Source of the DNA: Toxorhynchites rutilus septentrionalis
Lineage: Eukaryota; Arthropoda; Insecta; Diptera; Culicidae
Assembly: GCF_029784135.1 (NCBI RefSeq)
Contig: NC_073746.1
Coordinates: forward strand, 147,936,556-148,000,555
DNA: 64,000 nucleotides
Reading direction: 5' to 3'
The notes under the pieces were generated by a model. It ran no database searches. It had not been told where the DNA came from and worked only from the letters and a program-made list of their open reading frames with translations. Every line of letters begins with the position of its first letter. Position 1 is the stretch's first letter. This document shows, piece after piece, positions 44,545 to 55,160 of the stretch. Both the position numbers and the translations under genes were made by a program.

Positions 44545-44977
44545 ACTGTCTCAGCTGTCCGGTGAACAATGGTACCGAAGGAAGACTATAACGCCGAAAT
44601 GGCTACTGTGTGCTTTGAAATTTATAGATACGATAAACATGTAACATGTACACGATTAAATCATGCCCTTCTTCAATGGCACTAACGTTCCTAGAGGAAC
44701 TTCGCCGTCTCAACGTAGTATTACTTGCGTCATTTTTATTAGTACTTAGTTGAGATTTCTATGCCAAATAACACGCCTTGAATGCATTCTGAGTGGCAAG
44801 CTCTAGAATACGCGTGATCACAGTGCATGTCGGAGGAAATTTCTTTGACGAAAAATTCCCCCGACCAGAACGGGAATCGAACCCGAACACCCGGCATGTT
44901 AGTTATGACGCTAACCACTCGGCCACGGGAGCACCCAGTTACAGCTAAAATGAATAAACAAATAGGATGAAAAAAAG
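44545..44977 (+). mobile_element. tRNA-headed SINE, copy D, 5'-truncated, split by Feilai
   Basis: ACTGTCTCAGCTGTCCGG through GAAATGGCTACTGTG and AACATGTACACGATTAAA. After the Feilai insert it resumes at GTTACAGCTAAAATG and ends AATAAACAAATAGGATGAAA. The 5' tRNA-like head is missing. Confidence 0.82.
44669..44935 (-). mobile_element. Feilai-like SINE, full length, nested in SINE copy D
   Basis: Minus-strand copy of the 39941 element, with complete head (GGTGCTCCCGTGGCCGAGTG), B box GGTTCGATTCC and GAAG tail. Very similar in sequence to the 39941 copy. Confidence 0.92.
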
Positions 44978-45249
44978 TCTTTGTAATGTAGCATTTGAGT
45001 TGGTTTCAACAGCCTTTAGCATTAGACTATCTGCAAGTGCTTCTCATCTACAGCTGACCAAACACTGACTCCAATATTTATTGATTTCATGGATGATATC
45101 CACATTTGAAATTGTAAAAATAAATTCTGTGCATAAAGACAGAAAATATGGATTTAATAGAAAATCGCTGCTATTTCACAATTCTTTATATTCAGTCCAT
45201 TTTTGTGGCTGCATTCAGTTGTTTGCTTTTATACTTTTATCTCTCAGCA

Positions 45250-45478
45250 CCTCTGCATTAGTGGGCTACTAACAGAACAACGTCGAAAAACTGCGCACAA
45301 ATGGTGTAGAGAACCTCGATTATCGCTAGGAATGTTAGCGGAAATGGAAGATGTAATTGAGAAAGCCGCGCGAACAGCGAACCTTCAAGAACCATATGCA
45401 GCTAGAACGAACCCTTGAACATGAAGCATCGGTCAGGCCCAGAGTACGAAAGCTTTACGATACGATGCTGGCTGGGAA
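45250..45478 (+). pseudogene. Possible decayed coding segment, function unknown
   Basis: After an AG acceptor-like site (CTCTGCATTAG at 45259) the frame reads EQRRKTAHKWCREPRLSLGM, LAEMEDVIEKAARTANLQEP to a stop. In a second frame the sequence continues open (KNHMQLERTLEHEASVRPRV, RKLYDTMLAGNSK, stop at about 45489). The composition is protein-like (charged helices) and more GC-balanced than the flanks, suggesting one coding stretch broken by a frameshift near 45350-45390. I do not recognise the family. It could be part of a decayed transposon or a host exon. Confidence 0.28.
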
Positions 45479-45591
45479 TTCAAAGTGAATAATAATTAAT
45501 GTAGTAACATACCTGAAATTCGACTATGAATCTTTGCCGAGACCACAGTATTATACAATGCCAGAAGGGTAAGGAGGTCGAAAGTAAGTTA

Positions 45592-46540
45592 GGTAAATGA
45601 TTTTGGTTTATCCAGTCGGAAATATGATCATGGTTTGCCCACTTCTTGAATGCTCTAATTCAGTGCTCCTGTGTCAAATAAGGTATTCGAATGTTTCAAA
45701 ACATGTAAATGAAATTGTCTTTTACATGATTTATAGTAGTTTTATAGTATATTTTTACGAAATCACATGTTTTAAAGGATTATAAAATACACCTACTATT
45801 TGTGTCAATGCGCCCCTCATTCGAGATAACTTTTAATCGATCACCAGATGATTATTTGGAACGTATTCAGATCTTTTCTGGATTATAACACTTACAAATA
45901 TTGTAAATATCATGCTTGCACACCATTTGTATCAGATTTACATAGCTAAACCACTAATTAACGCATTTTGATGAACTCAATTCTGATCATGAGTTGTCCA
46001 ATTCAATAATGTTGTTTTGTCCACATGATTTCTATGGCAACCGCATGGCACGCTAAAGTTTGTTTATTGTGTCCTTCGCGGATAGCAGAAATAAAGTTTC
46101 TCTGTGTTGAGTGTGTTGAGGTGAACATTTTTGAAATGCCCAAGAAAAGGCAATATTCTGAAGAAAGCTTAAATTATGAATGGATCAATATGATGACAGT
46201 AAACTCAAGCAATGATAAATGCAACATCTACTTGTGAATTCGAATGTTTTCATTCAAAAAAGATTATTTCTAAAACCAGACAAAAAATGATCATTTTTTG
46301 GGCAAACCATGATCAGAGGTGGTCAAATCATGATCATATTCCTCTTTAAGGAAAATCGTTAAAAAACATAAAAATTTGAATAATTTCAACACCTTATGGT
46401 GGTATTAGCAGCTAGAGACTTGGGGTTTCAACAAACCCAAACTCGTACCGATTATGAGTGATTTTCATGAAGAAAAATCAAATTACATTTACTATTTGCG
46501 TAAAAACACCCAAAATCGGACAAACCAAGATCATTTACCC
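45592..46540 (+). mobile_element. Pogo-like MITE, copy 1, TA duplication
   Basis: Left end GGTAAATGATTTTGGTTTAT, right end read inward GGGTAAATGATCTTGGTTTG; TA on both sides (45590-45591, 46541-46542). Inside, ATGATCATGGTTTG motifs recur. A 33-codon frame MPKKRQYSEESL...KCNIYL (46135-46236) resembles the start of a pogo/psq-type DNA-binding protein. Relatives lie at 52568-52996 and 63151-63666 in the opposite orientation. Confidence 0.78.
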
Positions 46541-46617
46541 TAGCAATGTGAGACATTCATTAATGTCAAAAAAAAATCCGTAAGAAGGCAATGGCCTAGC
46601 AAGCTAGGGTAAATTAC

Positions 46618-47366
46618 TTGAAAATTATTGACTTTAAAAAAGCATTCGATACCCTGAACCACAATATACTATTACACAAATTAGAGAGCTATGGAATACG
46701 GGGTTTAGCTAACGATATCATTCGCAGTTACTTGAGTAGAAGGCAACAGTTCGTGATGATCAAAGACGAAAGAAGCACTCTCCGGTCTATAAGTATAGGA
46801 GTGCCAGAAGGAAGCAATATTGGACCCCTTTTGTTCCTTCTCTACATAAATGATATAGGGAATTTACCACTTAAAGGAATACCAAAGTTATTTGCCGACG
46901 AGACTGCACTTTTCTACCCAAATCATAGTATATCTTCTATTATTTCATGCATTAATGACGATTTGCAGATACTCATGAGATATTTCGACACAAATTTGCT
47001 TTCACTAAATCTATCGAAGACCAAATACATGGTGTTCCATTCTCCGAGGAAGAAAATTCCTTTGCATGACAGCCCATCACTTGGGTCTGTAGTAATCGAA
47101 AAAGTACCCAGCTTTAAATATTTAGGATTGGCGTTGGATCCCACGCTTTCATGGGGAAATCAAATAGATTTTCTGCGAAGGAAGGCTGCATCTTTATGTG
47201 GTATCATGTATCGTGTTAGTAAATTCTCGAAATGCCCTTTTGACTTTCTATCATGGTTGTATTCATTCCCATTTGCAGTATTTAATAATCGTTTGGGGTC
47301 ATGCCAAGCTTGAAAAATTACAAGTATTACAAAACAGATACTTGAAAATAATTTGTAACTTGCCAA
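46618..47366 (+). pseudogene. L2/CR1-like reverse transcriptase, upstream piece
   Basis: 231-residue open frame with RT motifs A (FDTLNH, residues ~10-15) and B (GVPEGS). The catalytic YADD box has become FADE, so the second aspartate is lost. A frameshift near 47200-47290 moves the frame to FYHGCIHSHLQYLIIVWGHA, the usual thumb segment. The continuation lies at 51847-52203. Confidence 0.85.
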
Positions 47367-47404
47367 AGGTTATTGCAACCTTCCAGCAGTCTGTGTAGTC
47401 TGCA

Positions 47405-47850
47405 GTGGCATTCATGACACACAAAAAATGCACAGTCTCAAGAACAGCAACAGAAGCAAAAAAATGCAGCAATTGCGGTGGCAACCACACTGCAAACTAC
47501 AGGGGGTGCCCTGTATATACAACATTAAAGAAAAAACCGCAAGAGTCTCGACAAAAAGCTGCAACTAGCAGGCCTGCAAACTATCAGCCAACCCTGCAAC
47601 CAACGGTAAATTCAGCCACACACCCGAAACCCCAACCTCCTGGTTTCACGCCTACACCTAGCCTACATCGTATAGGGATGCTCTACTCTCCCAACCTCCA
47701 ACACCAATAATTCCTCCCGCGGACCAATTACAAGTATTTATGGGTTCAATTATGCAACTCATGACATCAATGCAAACAATGATGCAAGAAATGTTGCGCA
47801 GCCAGCAACTTCTCATCCAAAAATTACAATGTTCGAAATATTTTTTTTTG
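47405..47850 (+). pseudogene. Jockey ORF1 (gag-like), C-terminal part
   Basis: Zinc knuckle KKCSNCGGNHTANYRGCPVY (C-x2-C-x3-H-x6-C), typical of the last knuckle of jockey gag proteins, followed by a proline-rich tail (PQPPGFTPTP). A frame change near 47700 leads to a methionine/glutamine-rich stretch (MQLMTSMQTMMQEMLRSQQL), probably the ORF1 coiled C-terminus. Upstream ORF1 is missing by 5' truncation. The protein would bind element RNA. Confidence 0.8.
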
Positions 47851-47907
47851 AAAATCTGCTATTGGAATGCAAACGGGATACATAACCATTTGAATGAAAT
47901 TAAACTA

Positions 47908-49131
47908 AAGGGTGTGTCACATCAAATTGCATCACGGAAAAAACGCTGTAGAAATTTAATTTTTAGGAATTATATCTTCAGCTTTCGCTTATAATCAGAT
48001 AAGAGTGTATAGATCACGTTGGCCATGCTTCACTGTCAATTTTTCGTAAATTTGGAAAAATGTCGTCGAACGAAAAAGAGCGTCGTGAATTAATCCTGTG
48101 CACTCATTTCGAGAATCCGGAGTTGTCACATCGGGACATCGGTAAGATGCTGGGAATCGTCCAAGCAGAGTACTAAAACGATAGGTGAAGAACGGCAAAA
48201 ATGGATGCTCCGTCAGTGAAAAAGATCACAAGCGCGTAGTTAAGCAGTTTAGACGTGATCCGAGAAGTTCGGTCCGGGATGTCGCCAATAAGCTGAATAC
48301 GTCAAGTTCATTCGTCCAGCGGACCAAGCAGCGGGAGGGCCTGCGTACATACAAGGTTCAGAAGGCTCCTAACCGCGACGAAAGGCAAAACATGGTGGGG
48401 AAGACGCGAGCCCGGAAGCTATACACCGAAATGCTGACGAAGCCGCATTGCCTGGTAATGGACGACGAAACCTACGTCAAAGCGGACTTTCGTCAGCTGC
48501 CAGGCCTGTTGTTCTTCTCCGCAGAGGACAAATTCAGCGTTCCGGAGGAGATTCGCAAGCAGAAACTATCCAAGTTTGCCAAAAAGTACATGGTGTGGCA
48601 AGCGATCTGCTCTTGCGGAAAGCGGAGCGCCCCCTTCGTGATGACCGCCACGGCAAACGGGCAGGTTTACCTTAAGGAGTGCCTACAGAAGCGCTTACTA
48701 CCACTATTGAAGCAGCACGAGGGCCCGACCATCTTCTGGCCGGATCTCGCTTCGTGCCACTATTCAAAGGACGTGTTGGAGTGGTACGAAGCCAACGGGG
48801 TCACCTTCGTGCCAAAGTAAATGAACCCGCCCAACGCGCCGAAGCAGGCCCTCCGGAAGAACCCAAAAGTTGTCAAATCGGAGGCGGACTTCAAGAGAAA
48901 ATGGATTTCTGTTCAAAAAAACTACAACCTGACGTTGTACAGAACCTTATGGACGGCGTAAGGAGGAAGGTGCGATCATACGGGCTTGGGCTCGAAGTAT
49001 GAATAAAAAGAAAATGCCAAAAGTTGTTTAATAGTTTTTATTTTACTGTCTAAAATTTTCAAAAGGATCGATCAACTGGGCGAATTTCTACACCTTTTTT
49101 TCCGTGATGCAATTTGATGTGACACACCCTT
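47908..49131 (+). mobile_element. DD37E mariner-like transposon inserted in jockey ORF2
   Basis: Perfect 36-bp terminal inverted repeats starting AAGGGTGTGTCACATCAAAT; TA on both sides (47906-47907, 49132-49133). 1224 bp. Removing the element plus one TA rejoins the jockey frame without loss or gain of bases. Confidence 0.95.
48059..49002 (+). pseudogene. DD37E transposase lacking the catalytic glutamate
   Basis: N-terminus at 48059 (MSSNEKERRELI, first helix-turn-helix) is separated by a frameshift near 48160 from the main frame 48185-48820. That frame has the second helix-turn-helix (VRDVANKLNTSSSFVQ), D1 in VMDDETYV, WQAICSCGK and D2 in IFWPDLASCHY. A stop follows VTFVPK. The next frame segment goes NPPNAP directly to KQALRKNPK, so the usual PELRP-E block with the catalytic glutamate has been deleted (near 48838). 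A further frameshift near 48915 precedes KKLQPDVVQNLMDGVRRKVR, ending at 49002. Inactive, although the TIRs are intact and could still be acted on in trans. Confidence 0.9.
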
Positions 49132-51846
49132 TATTCCTGAACCAACACGACATTAACGTTTTTCTTATCAATGAAACTCATCTGACGGATTACTACAACA
49201 TCAGAGTCACGGGATATGATTTCTATGGTACAAATCACCCGCACGGGTCAGCAAGAGGTGGGGCTGCGGTCCTCATCAAACGAGATATTCCACACTATTT
49301 ATGGCACCGTCACAGTACTCTAAATATCCAAGCAGCGGCTGTGTGCATCGAGAGTAAATCTGAGAAAATAGTACTAACAGCACCGAACCACCACCCTTCG
49401 GAAGAGGAACTGAAAGATTTCTTCTCACTCCAATGGCACCGATTTATCGTCGCGGGTGACTTTAACGCAAAACACACCTTTTGGGGATCAAGGCTGATTA
49501 CCACTCGTGGTCGCGTATTATACAACGTTATCACTGACTCTGGCTATGCCATTGCATCATGCGGTGAACCGACACACTGGCCAGAGGACCTCGCACGACT
49601 TCCGGACCTGCTAGATTTCGCTGTAACAAAAAATATTAATAGTAAACGAATTCGATCGAAGCTTCATCTGGACTTATCATCTGATCACTCACCAATACTC
49701 CTGGAATACTTCATAGAAAAGGAAGTGAAGCAGACGTCATCTAATCTCACTAACTTTTCAACGAATTGGACAAAATATAAGACATATATCTCCTCTAACA
49801 TTCTCGATCTACCTCTGAATAACGAACATCATATCGAGGAAGCAGTTAACCAGCTCAGTGTACTCATGAAGAATGCTGCGAAGATAGCTACCCCACCTAT
49901 GAAGCCCCAGAAACACACAAAAAAATATTACTGCCTCCCACATAAAAGCAGCAGTTGCAGAAAAGCGACGACTAAGACGTATCTGGCAAAACAAACGATC
50001 GCCAGAATCTAAAAACCAATTCAATGTGGCACAACGTAAATTAAGAAAGCTATTACAAGACGAGAAAGATGAAAAATTCCATAATTACTTAATTGAATTA
50101 TCGCCAAATCAAAATAATAATTACTCACTATGGAAGGCAACTAAGAATCTAAAACGACCTCAGTTACAGGTCCCGTCGTTTAGAATGCCCTCTGGTAATT
50201 GGGCCAGAAGTGACGATGAAAAAGCAGCAACTTTTACAAACCATCTTCAAAAAGTTTTCACTCCGAATCAATCCGGACCTAATTAAGAAACGCTCGAATT
50301 TGCTGGTGCTATAAACCAAAACAAAATGAAAATCAAACATCGGCTGGTGAGACATGTTATCAATAATCATATCAATGTGAAAAAGTCACCCGGTATCGAC
50401 CACATCAACGGATATATGATCAAAGAACTACCTGACCAAGCAATTATACATCTCACGAGAATTTTCAACACAATGACCCACAAAGGATATTTCCCACAAG
50501 CATGGAAAATTTCAACCATCATTATGATTCCTAAGCCAGGGAAAGACGCACAGAAAGTGGAATCTTATAGACCTATCAGCATCCTTCCAATCTTCTCAAA
50601 AGTGTTCGAAAAAATTATCCTGATAAAATCAGCGCCCGAGATTGAAAGATTAATCCCGAATCATCAATTCGGATTCCGAGCAAAACATGACACTATTGAA
50701 CAAGTGCACCGATTGATAGAAGAAATTCGTAAAGTATATGAAGGCCGCGGATACTGCTCAGCGCTTTTTCTTGATGTAGCTCAAGCTTTCGATAAAGTCT
50801 GGCACGAAGGACTGCTCTATAAAATTAAAATTATGCTACCACAAGTATATAAAATTATGCGTTCTTATCTCCTGGGAAGAAAGTTTCATGTTCGGTATAA
50901 CCAAACTCTATCACCAGAGCAAGAAATTTATGCTGGCGTTCCTCAGGGCAGTGTTCTTGGACCAGTTCTCTATCTCATCTACACAGCTGATCTCCCGACC
51001 GCGCGTAACTTAATGACTACAACATTCGCAGATGACACAGCTATTCTCAGCAGTCACAAAAACAGAACGATTGCTTCACGGGATCTCCAGGAACACATAA
51101 CGGTCGTGGAAAAGTGGCTTCAAAAATGGAGAATTAAAGTAAATGAAACAAAATGTTCCACGTTACGTTCACGCTTAATAAGAACACATGCCCACAAATC
51201 AAGTTCAATAGATCTGCAGTACCCCAATCGAATGAAATTAAATATGTGTGTGTACATCTAGATCGTCGTCTAACCTGGAAGAAACACATAGATGCGAAGA
51301 AAACGCAATTGAAGATGCGAGCAAAACTAATACATTGGCTAATCGGGAGGAAGTCGAAATTAAAGCTAGAGTTCAAACTACTTCTATATAAATCCATGCT
51401 GAAACCTATTTGGCATTACGGCTGTCAACTATGGCAAACAGCTTTAGCAAGTAATATCGAAATCATCGAAAGAGTACAAAATAAACTGCTAAGACAAATT
51501 ACTGGCGCCCCTTGGTACATCCGCAATAGTGTCATACATCGAGACTTAGGACTGGCGACGGTTAAAGAAGAACTTCATAAAACGAGGAGGAAATATGCGG
51601 AAAAGGTGATCCAAATCCACTAGCAAGGCGACTCGGTCAACCTATGGTAACACGTCTGAAGAAAAAAACCTTAATTATTTGAACGTGGTCAAACGTTAGT
51701 GTTGTGCTCCAGCACACATGTTAAATTTTAACTATAAGAATTGACAACAAACGTAATACTTTATTATGTTAGAACTAAATGTATAACCAAATGTTGTTAT
51801 TTCCACATTATGGAAGATTCAATAAATGTATGTATGAAAAAAAAAA

Positions 51847-52203
51847 TTGCCGCAGTTATATTTCTCTTTTCAACTGTATACAAACGCGTCGCACAGAATT
51901 CTCCCTTTACGTGGCCTGTGCAAGTTGCAGTCTTGCTTGTTTGTATACGACGTGATCAAAAATCAGAATATGCTTTGTAACCTCATCCTACCGACCACAA
52001 CTCATGAGCACAATACTCGGTATGCTCATAATCTAATGCGTTCGAGAACCTTCACAAACCTAGGGCAAAGGCGAATTTCTTTCTACGGTCCATCTGTGTA
52101 CAATGCCCTACCGGATCGTCTGAAAGGGTTGAATAATCGACTGTTATTTAAAACCAGTTTAAAACAGCATTTAAAATTAGAAGTTGGAAATCTTTTGACA
52201 TAA
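51847..52203 (+). pseudogene. L2/CR1-like reverse transcriptase, downstream piece
   Basis: 118-residue frame with the C-terminal signature of L2/CR1-like elements: LPLRGLCKLQSCLFVYDVI, HEHNTRYAHN, RRISFYGPSVYNALPDRLKG, then LKQHLKLE. It continues the protein interrupted at 47366 by the jockey. Confidence 0.85.
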
Positions 52204-52567
52204 TGTCGTGCTAATTCCCAGTGTACATTGCAAATCGTGTTTTAAAATATATCGAACTGTAGATGCTAGGTTTTTACATTTAAGGGATCCCTTCAAAGGA
52301 ACATAGTTCCACTGGGTACATCCCTACAGAATACTAGTAAATAATGCTTATCACACACACCTTAACCTGAACTGAACTAAAACTCTGTTAATATCTGTGT
52401 TTTTGTTTTTTCTTTTGTAGCTACCAATCTGTATTTGCTTGTGGTTCATTATCCCAAAAAAAACAAAAAAAAAACAAAAAAAACAAAAAGGAGGCCATTA
52501 CCAGGGGGCTCTGTGCGAGCTCTTTGGTGCGGGGGTGTGTTGGTAGGCCAAAAAAAAAATTATTATA

Positions 52568-52996
52568 AAAAAAACTGATCCTGGTTTGTCCAATTTGGGG
52601 TGTTTTTACGCAACTAGTAAATGCAAATAGATTTTTCTTCATGAAAATCACATATAATCGATACAAGTTTGGGTTTGTTGAAAAGCCCCAAAGTCTCTAG
52701 TTGCTAATACTACCACAAGGCATTGAAATTATTCAAATTTTCATGTTTTTTAACGATTTTCCTCAAAGAGGAATTATGATCATGGTTTGAATAGTGGATC
52801 TTATAATGCTTTAAAACATGTGAATTCGTAAAAATATGCTATATAACTACTGTAATTCATAAAGAAGACAATATTACTTATATGTTTTGAAATATTTGAA
52901 TACCTAGTTTGACACAGGTGCGCTGAACTAGAGCATTCAAAACAGTGGACAAACCATGATCACATTTTCGACTGGACAAACCAAAATCATTTACCT
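52568..52996 (-). mobile_element. Pogo-like MITE, copy 2 (inverted relative to copy 1)
   Basis: Right end ACTGGACAAACCAAAATCAT plus TTACCT, with TA at 52997-52998; left end CTGATCCTGGTTTGTCCAAT, trimmed by a few bases. Inner landmarks GGGTTTGTTGAAAAGCCCCA and CTCAAAGAGGAATTATGATC. Confidence 0.75.
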
Positions 52997-54237
52997 TACT
53001 TGTGGCTGCGGTAATATTTCGCATTTCGGTTATTATTCTGAGGTCTTTGGTAAGGATTTGTTAGAGAAGGCTCTGCTTTTGATAGAAAATTGTGCTTAGC
53101 CATCGTCCGATGTAAACTTTAAACATCCAACACTGACCCACATTCCGTGCGATGTATGTATTGTTAGGTGACATTAGAAAGGATATGGGGGTTGAGCTTT
53201 TTAAAGTGGATGTCAATGACAGTTTCGGACCTGTTGGGAAATGATTAATGAGCACCTCTGGTGTAGAATTGTCTTCAGTTGCACATTTCCAAGACGAGGC
53301 TGGACGCTTTTTGCCGCCAGACTGGTATTAACATTGAAGTTTCTGTACAATTTTTGTAATGAAATTAATTACATCAATTGCTTAAAAACTGCACTATCGG
53401 CTATTATGAGGCTTGTTTTAACAATATTACATCAGTCGCAATTGAACACTTTATGATTTAGCAGGAAAAATCAAAATCTCGTGGGCTCATCTCTGGGCTT
53501 TTGGTTGATCTTGGTTTCATCTCGTTAAAGTGAATTTAAAAAATACGGATGCAGCGAGTTATGTAATTATGGGACTGAATTACGTACCACTAATTGTAGT
53601 TTACTGCGAATCGAAAATCATTCCCGTTATTCACTACATTGATTCATAAATTCCATTCCATCATTCATTGCCATGTTATCAGGCTCAACGAAATTAGTTT
53701 TATTTATTGCCGTAAATCCGGAACTCTTCCGCACAGATGGTACCGCCACCGGTTCCAATTCCTCCCGCGTATACGGTTATGATGTTTATGGAGTAAAAAG
53801 TTAGCAACACGCACGAGCGAACATAAATTTGAAGCCCTTTCTGCCGCCACATCGGCACACATAGCTCACTCACCACATGCGTCGGGCGATTTAATTTATA
53901 TCAAACCATTAATGGAGAGAACTTTATGCACGGGGTCGTAAAATGTGCCCATTAAAATGAAAATCGACACTCGCAAATGCTCTTGGGCCCGGGAAAATGA
54001 TTTTAAACACTCCAATTGTGGCCTTGTCTCGCACGAATTTATTCACACAACATTGTGGAACGGGAAGCTAACGTCATCACTGCACCGTCGAATCATTCGG
54101 TACTCAATAGTTTTGAAGAGCTCATATTAACATTGCTTTCTGAAATCGAACATTGTTATAGGAAAAGGCAACATTATTCGAATACACTACTCGTTCGATG
54201 TTGTCATGGTTCGATAACATGTATTGTTCTTTGGATA
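52997..54237. other. Non-coding, mostly single-copy looking
   Basis: No repeat or domain recognised. 53680-54100 is more GC-balanced (CCGCCACCGGTTCCAATTCC) and may be host intergenic or intronic DNA. Confidence 0.4.
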
Positions 54238-54543
54238 TACAGGCAAACCTTTTTATGAGATTTTTGACGTGGGACTACGTCTAACCGGAATATATGGAGG
54301 GTAAAATGAAAACCTAAACACAGAACATGCAGGAAAAAATGAAAGATTTCGAATGCTTATAGCTCGAACATTTCGTACTGGATAGGAGAGATGTTTGCAT
54401 CACTTGATAGGGAATATTTCTACGCATCTATCGCAACTAACAAAATGTTGTTTTTCATTAGATAAACAATTGAATAACTGTAAAATATTAGGCGTTATCT
54501 AAACGCCCTAACTGCATCGTTTTGATTGGCCCGATTTACGGTT

Positions 54544-55160
54544 TCCCTAACACAGCCATCAAAACCAAGCAGCCTTGGGGAAATCGGCATTGCAAATACA
54601 TGAAAGTAGGGGGACTTTTGTTCTCATCGAAAAATGTTCCCTAACACAGACTTTAAAACCAAGCAGCGAAATCGGCATTGCAAGCACACGAAAGAGCCTA
54701 GAGGCGAGTGAACTGAAAAGTTTGAACCCTCTTAAAGCCAAAAAGAAGAAAAAGAACACACGAAAGTAGGGGGAGCTTTTGTTCCCACCGAAATGTGTTC
54801 CCTAATAGAGATTTCTAAACCAAGGTGCCTGGAGAAATCGGTATTTCAAATTCATGCAAGTCGGGGGTATTTTTGTTCCGACTGGAATGTGTTTCTCTAA
54901 CACAGACTTCAAATCCATGAAGCGTGGGGAAATCGGCATTGCGAATTCATACAAATCGGGGGTATTTTTGTTCCGATTGAAATGTGTTTCCCTAACACAG
55001 ACTTCAAAACCGAGGTTTCTGGGGAAATCGGCTCTGCAAATAAATGCAAACTGCGAGTACTTTTGTCCTCGCTTGCCTTTGTGCAGAGTGGAATATGTCT
55101 GTCCTAACATGATCTTCTAAACTTAGGAACCTGGGAAAATCGTGCAGCCACTAGAAGCGA
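54544..55160 (+). repeat. Minisatellite of ~85-115-bp units
   Basis: About six diverged units, each with CCCTAACACAGACTTCAAAA-like start, GGGGAAATCGGCATTGCAAA and TTTTGTTC..GAAATGTGTT. Open frames through the array are by-products of unit length. The same units occur inverted at 62120-62432. Confidence 0.85.
54695..54756 (+). mobile_element. 62-bp retroposon with 10-bp target duplication
   Basis: Inserted in the minisatellite: CACACGAAAG at 54685-54694 and again at 54757-54766. The insert has TAGAGGCGAGTGAACTGAAA and an AAG/AAAAAG tail, closely matching the insert at 34053-34109. Confidence 0.8.

Larger units (their letters stand above)
47855..51623 (+). pseudogene. Jockey ORF2 (endonuclease-reverse transcriptase), broken
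   Basis: Starts near 47860 with CYWNANGIHNHLNEIKL, the first endonuclease block. It is cut by the 47908-49131 insert and resumes in the same frame at 49134 with FLNQHDINVFLINETHL. Endonuclease blocks: INETHL, VAGDFNAKH, LSSDHSPI. Reverse transcriptase: LFLDVAQAFDKVWH, AGVPQGSVLGP, TTFADDTAIL; then thumb and C-terminus ending LHKTRRKYAEKVIQIH at 51623. Defects: frameshift near 49920, in-frame stop at 50284-50286, frameshift near 51152, plus the insertion. Normal role: nick target DNA and copy the element RNA there. Confidence 0.9.
47374..51846 (+). mobile_element. Jockey-clade non-LTR retrotransposon, itself split by a DD37E transposon
   Basis: Flanked by an imperfect ~13-bp duplication of the L2-like host (TTGCCAAAGGTTAT at 47360-47373; TTGCCGCAGTTAT at 51847-51859). 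It contains a 5'-truncated ORF1 with a zinc knuckle, ORF2 with endonuclease and reverse transcriptase, AATAAA at about 51825 and a terminal A-run ending at 51846. The mariner-type insert lies at 47908-49131. Confidence 0.9.
46600..52480 (+). mobile_element. L2/CR1-like non-LTR retrotransposon, split by a jockey insertion
   Basis: RT begins in mid-domain at 46618 with IDFKKAFDTLNHNILLHKLE, GVPEGSNIGPLLFLLYINDI and a degenerate LFADETALF (normally FADD). It runs to CNLPK near 47366. The jockey follows. At 51847 the same protein resumes with LPQLYFSFQLYTNASHRILP, LRGLCKLQ, then HNTRYAHNLMRSRT, SFYGPSVYNALPDRLK and ends at 52203. A 3' UTR and A-rich tract near 52454-52488 follow. 5'-truncated and dead. 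Confidence 0.85.

Noticed and set aside
54544..55160. CRISPR-like array
   Set aside because: Units are diverged, repeat and spacer are not distinguishable, there are no cas genes, and the DNA is eukaryotic.
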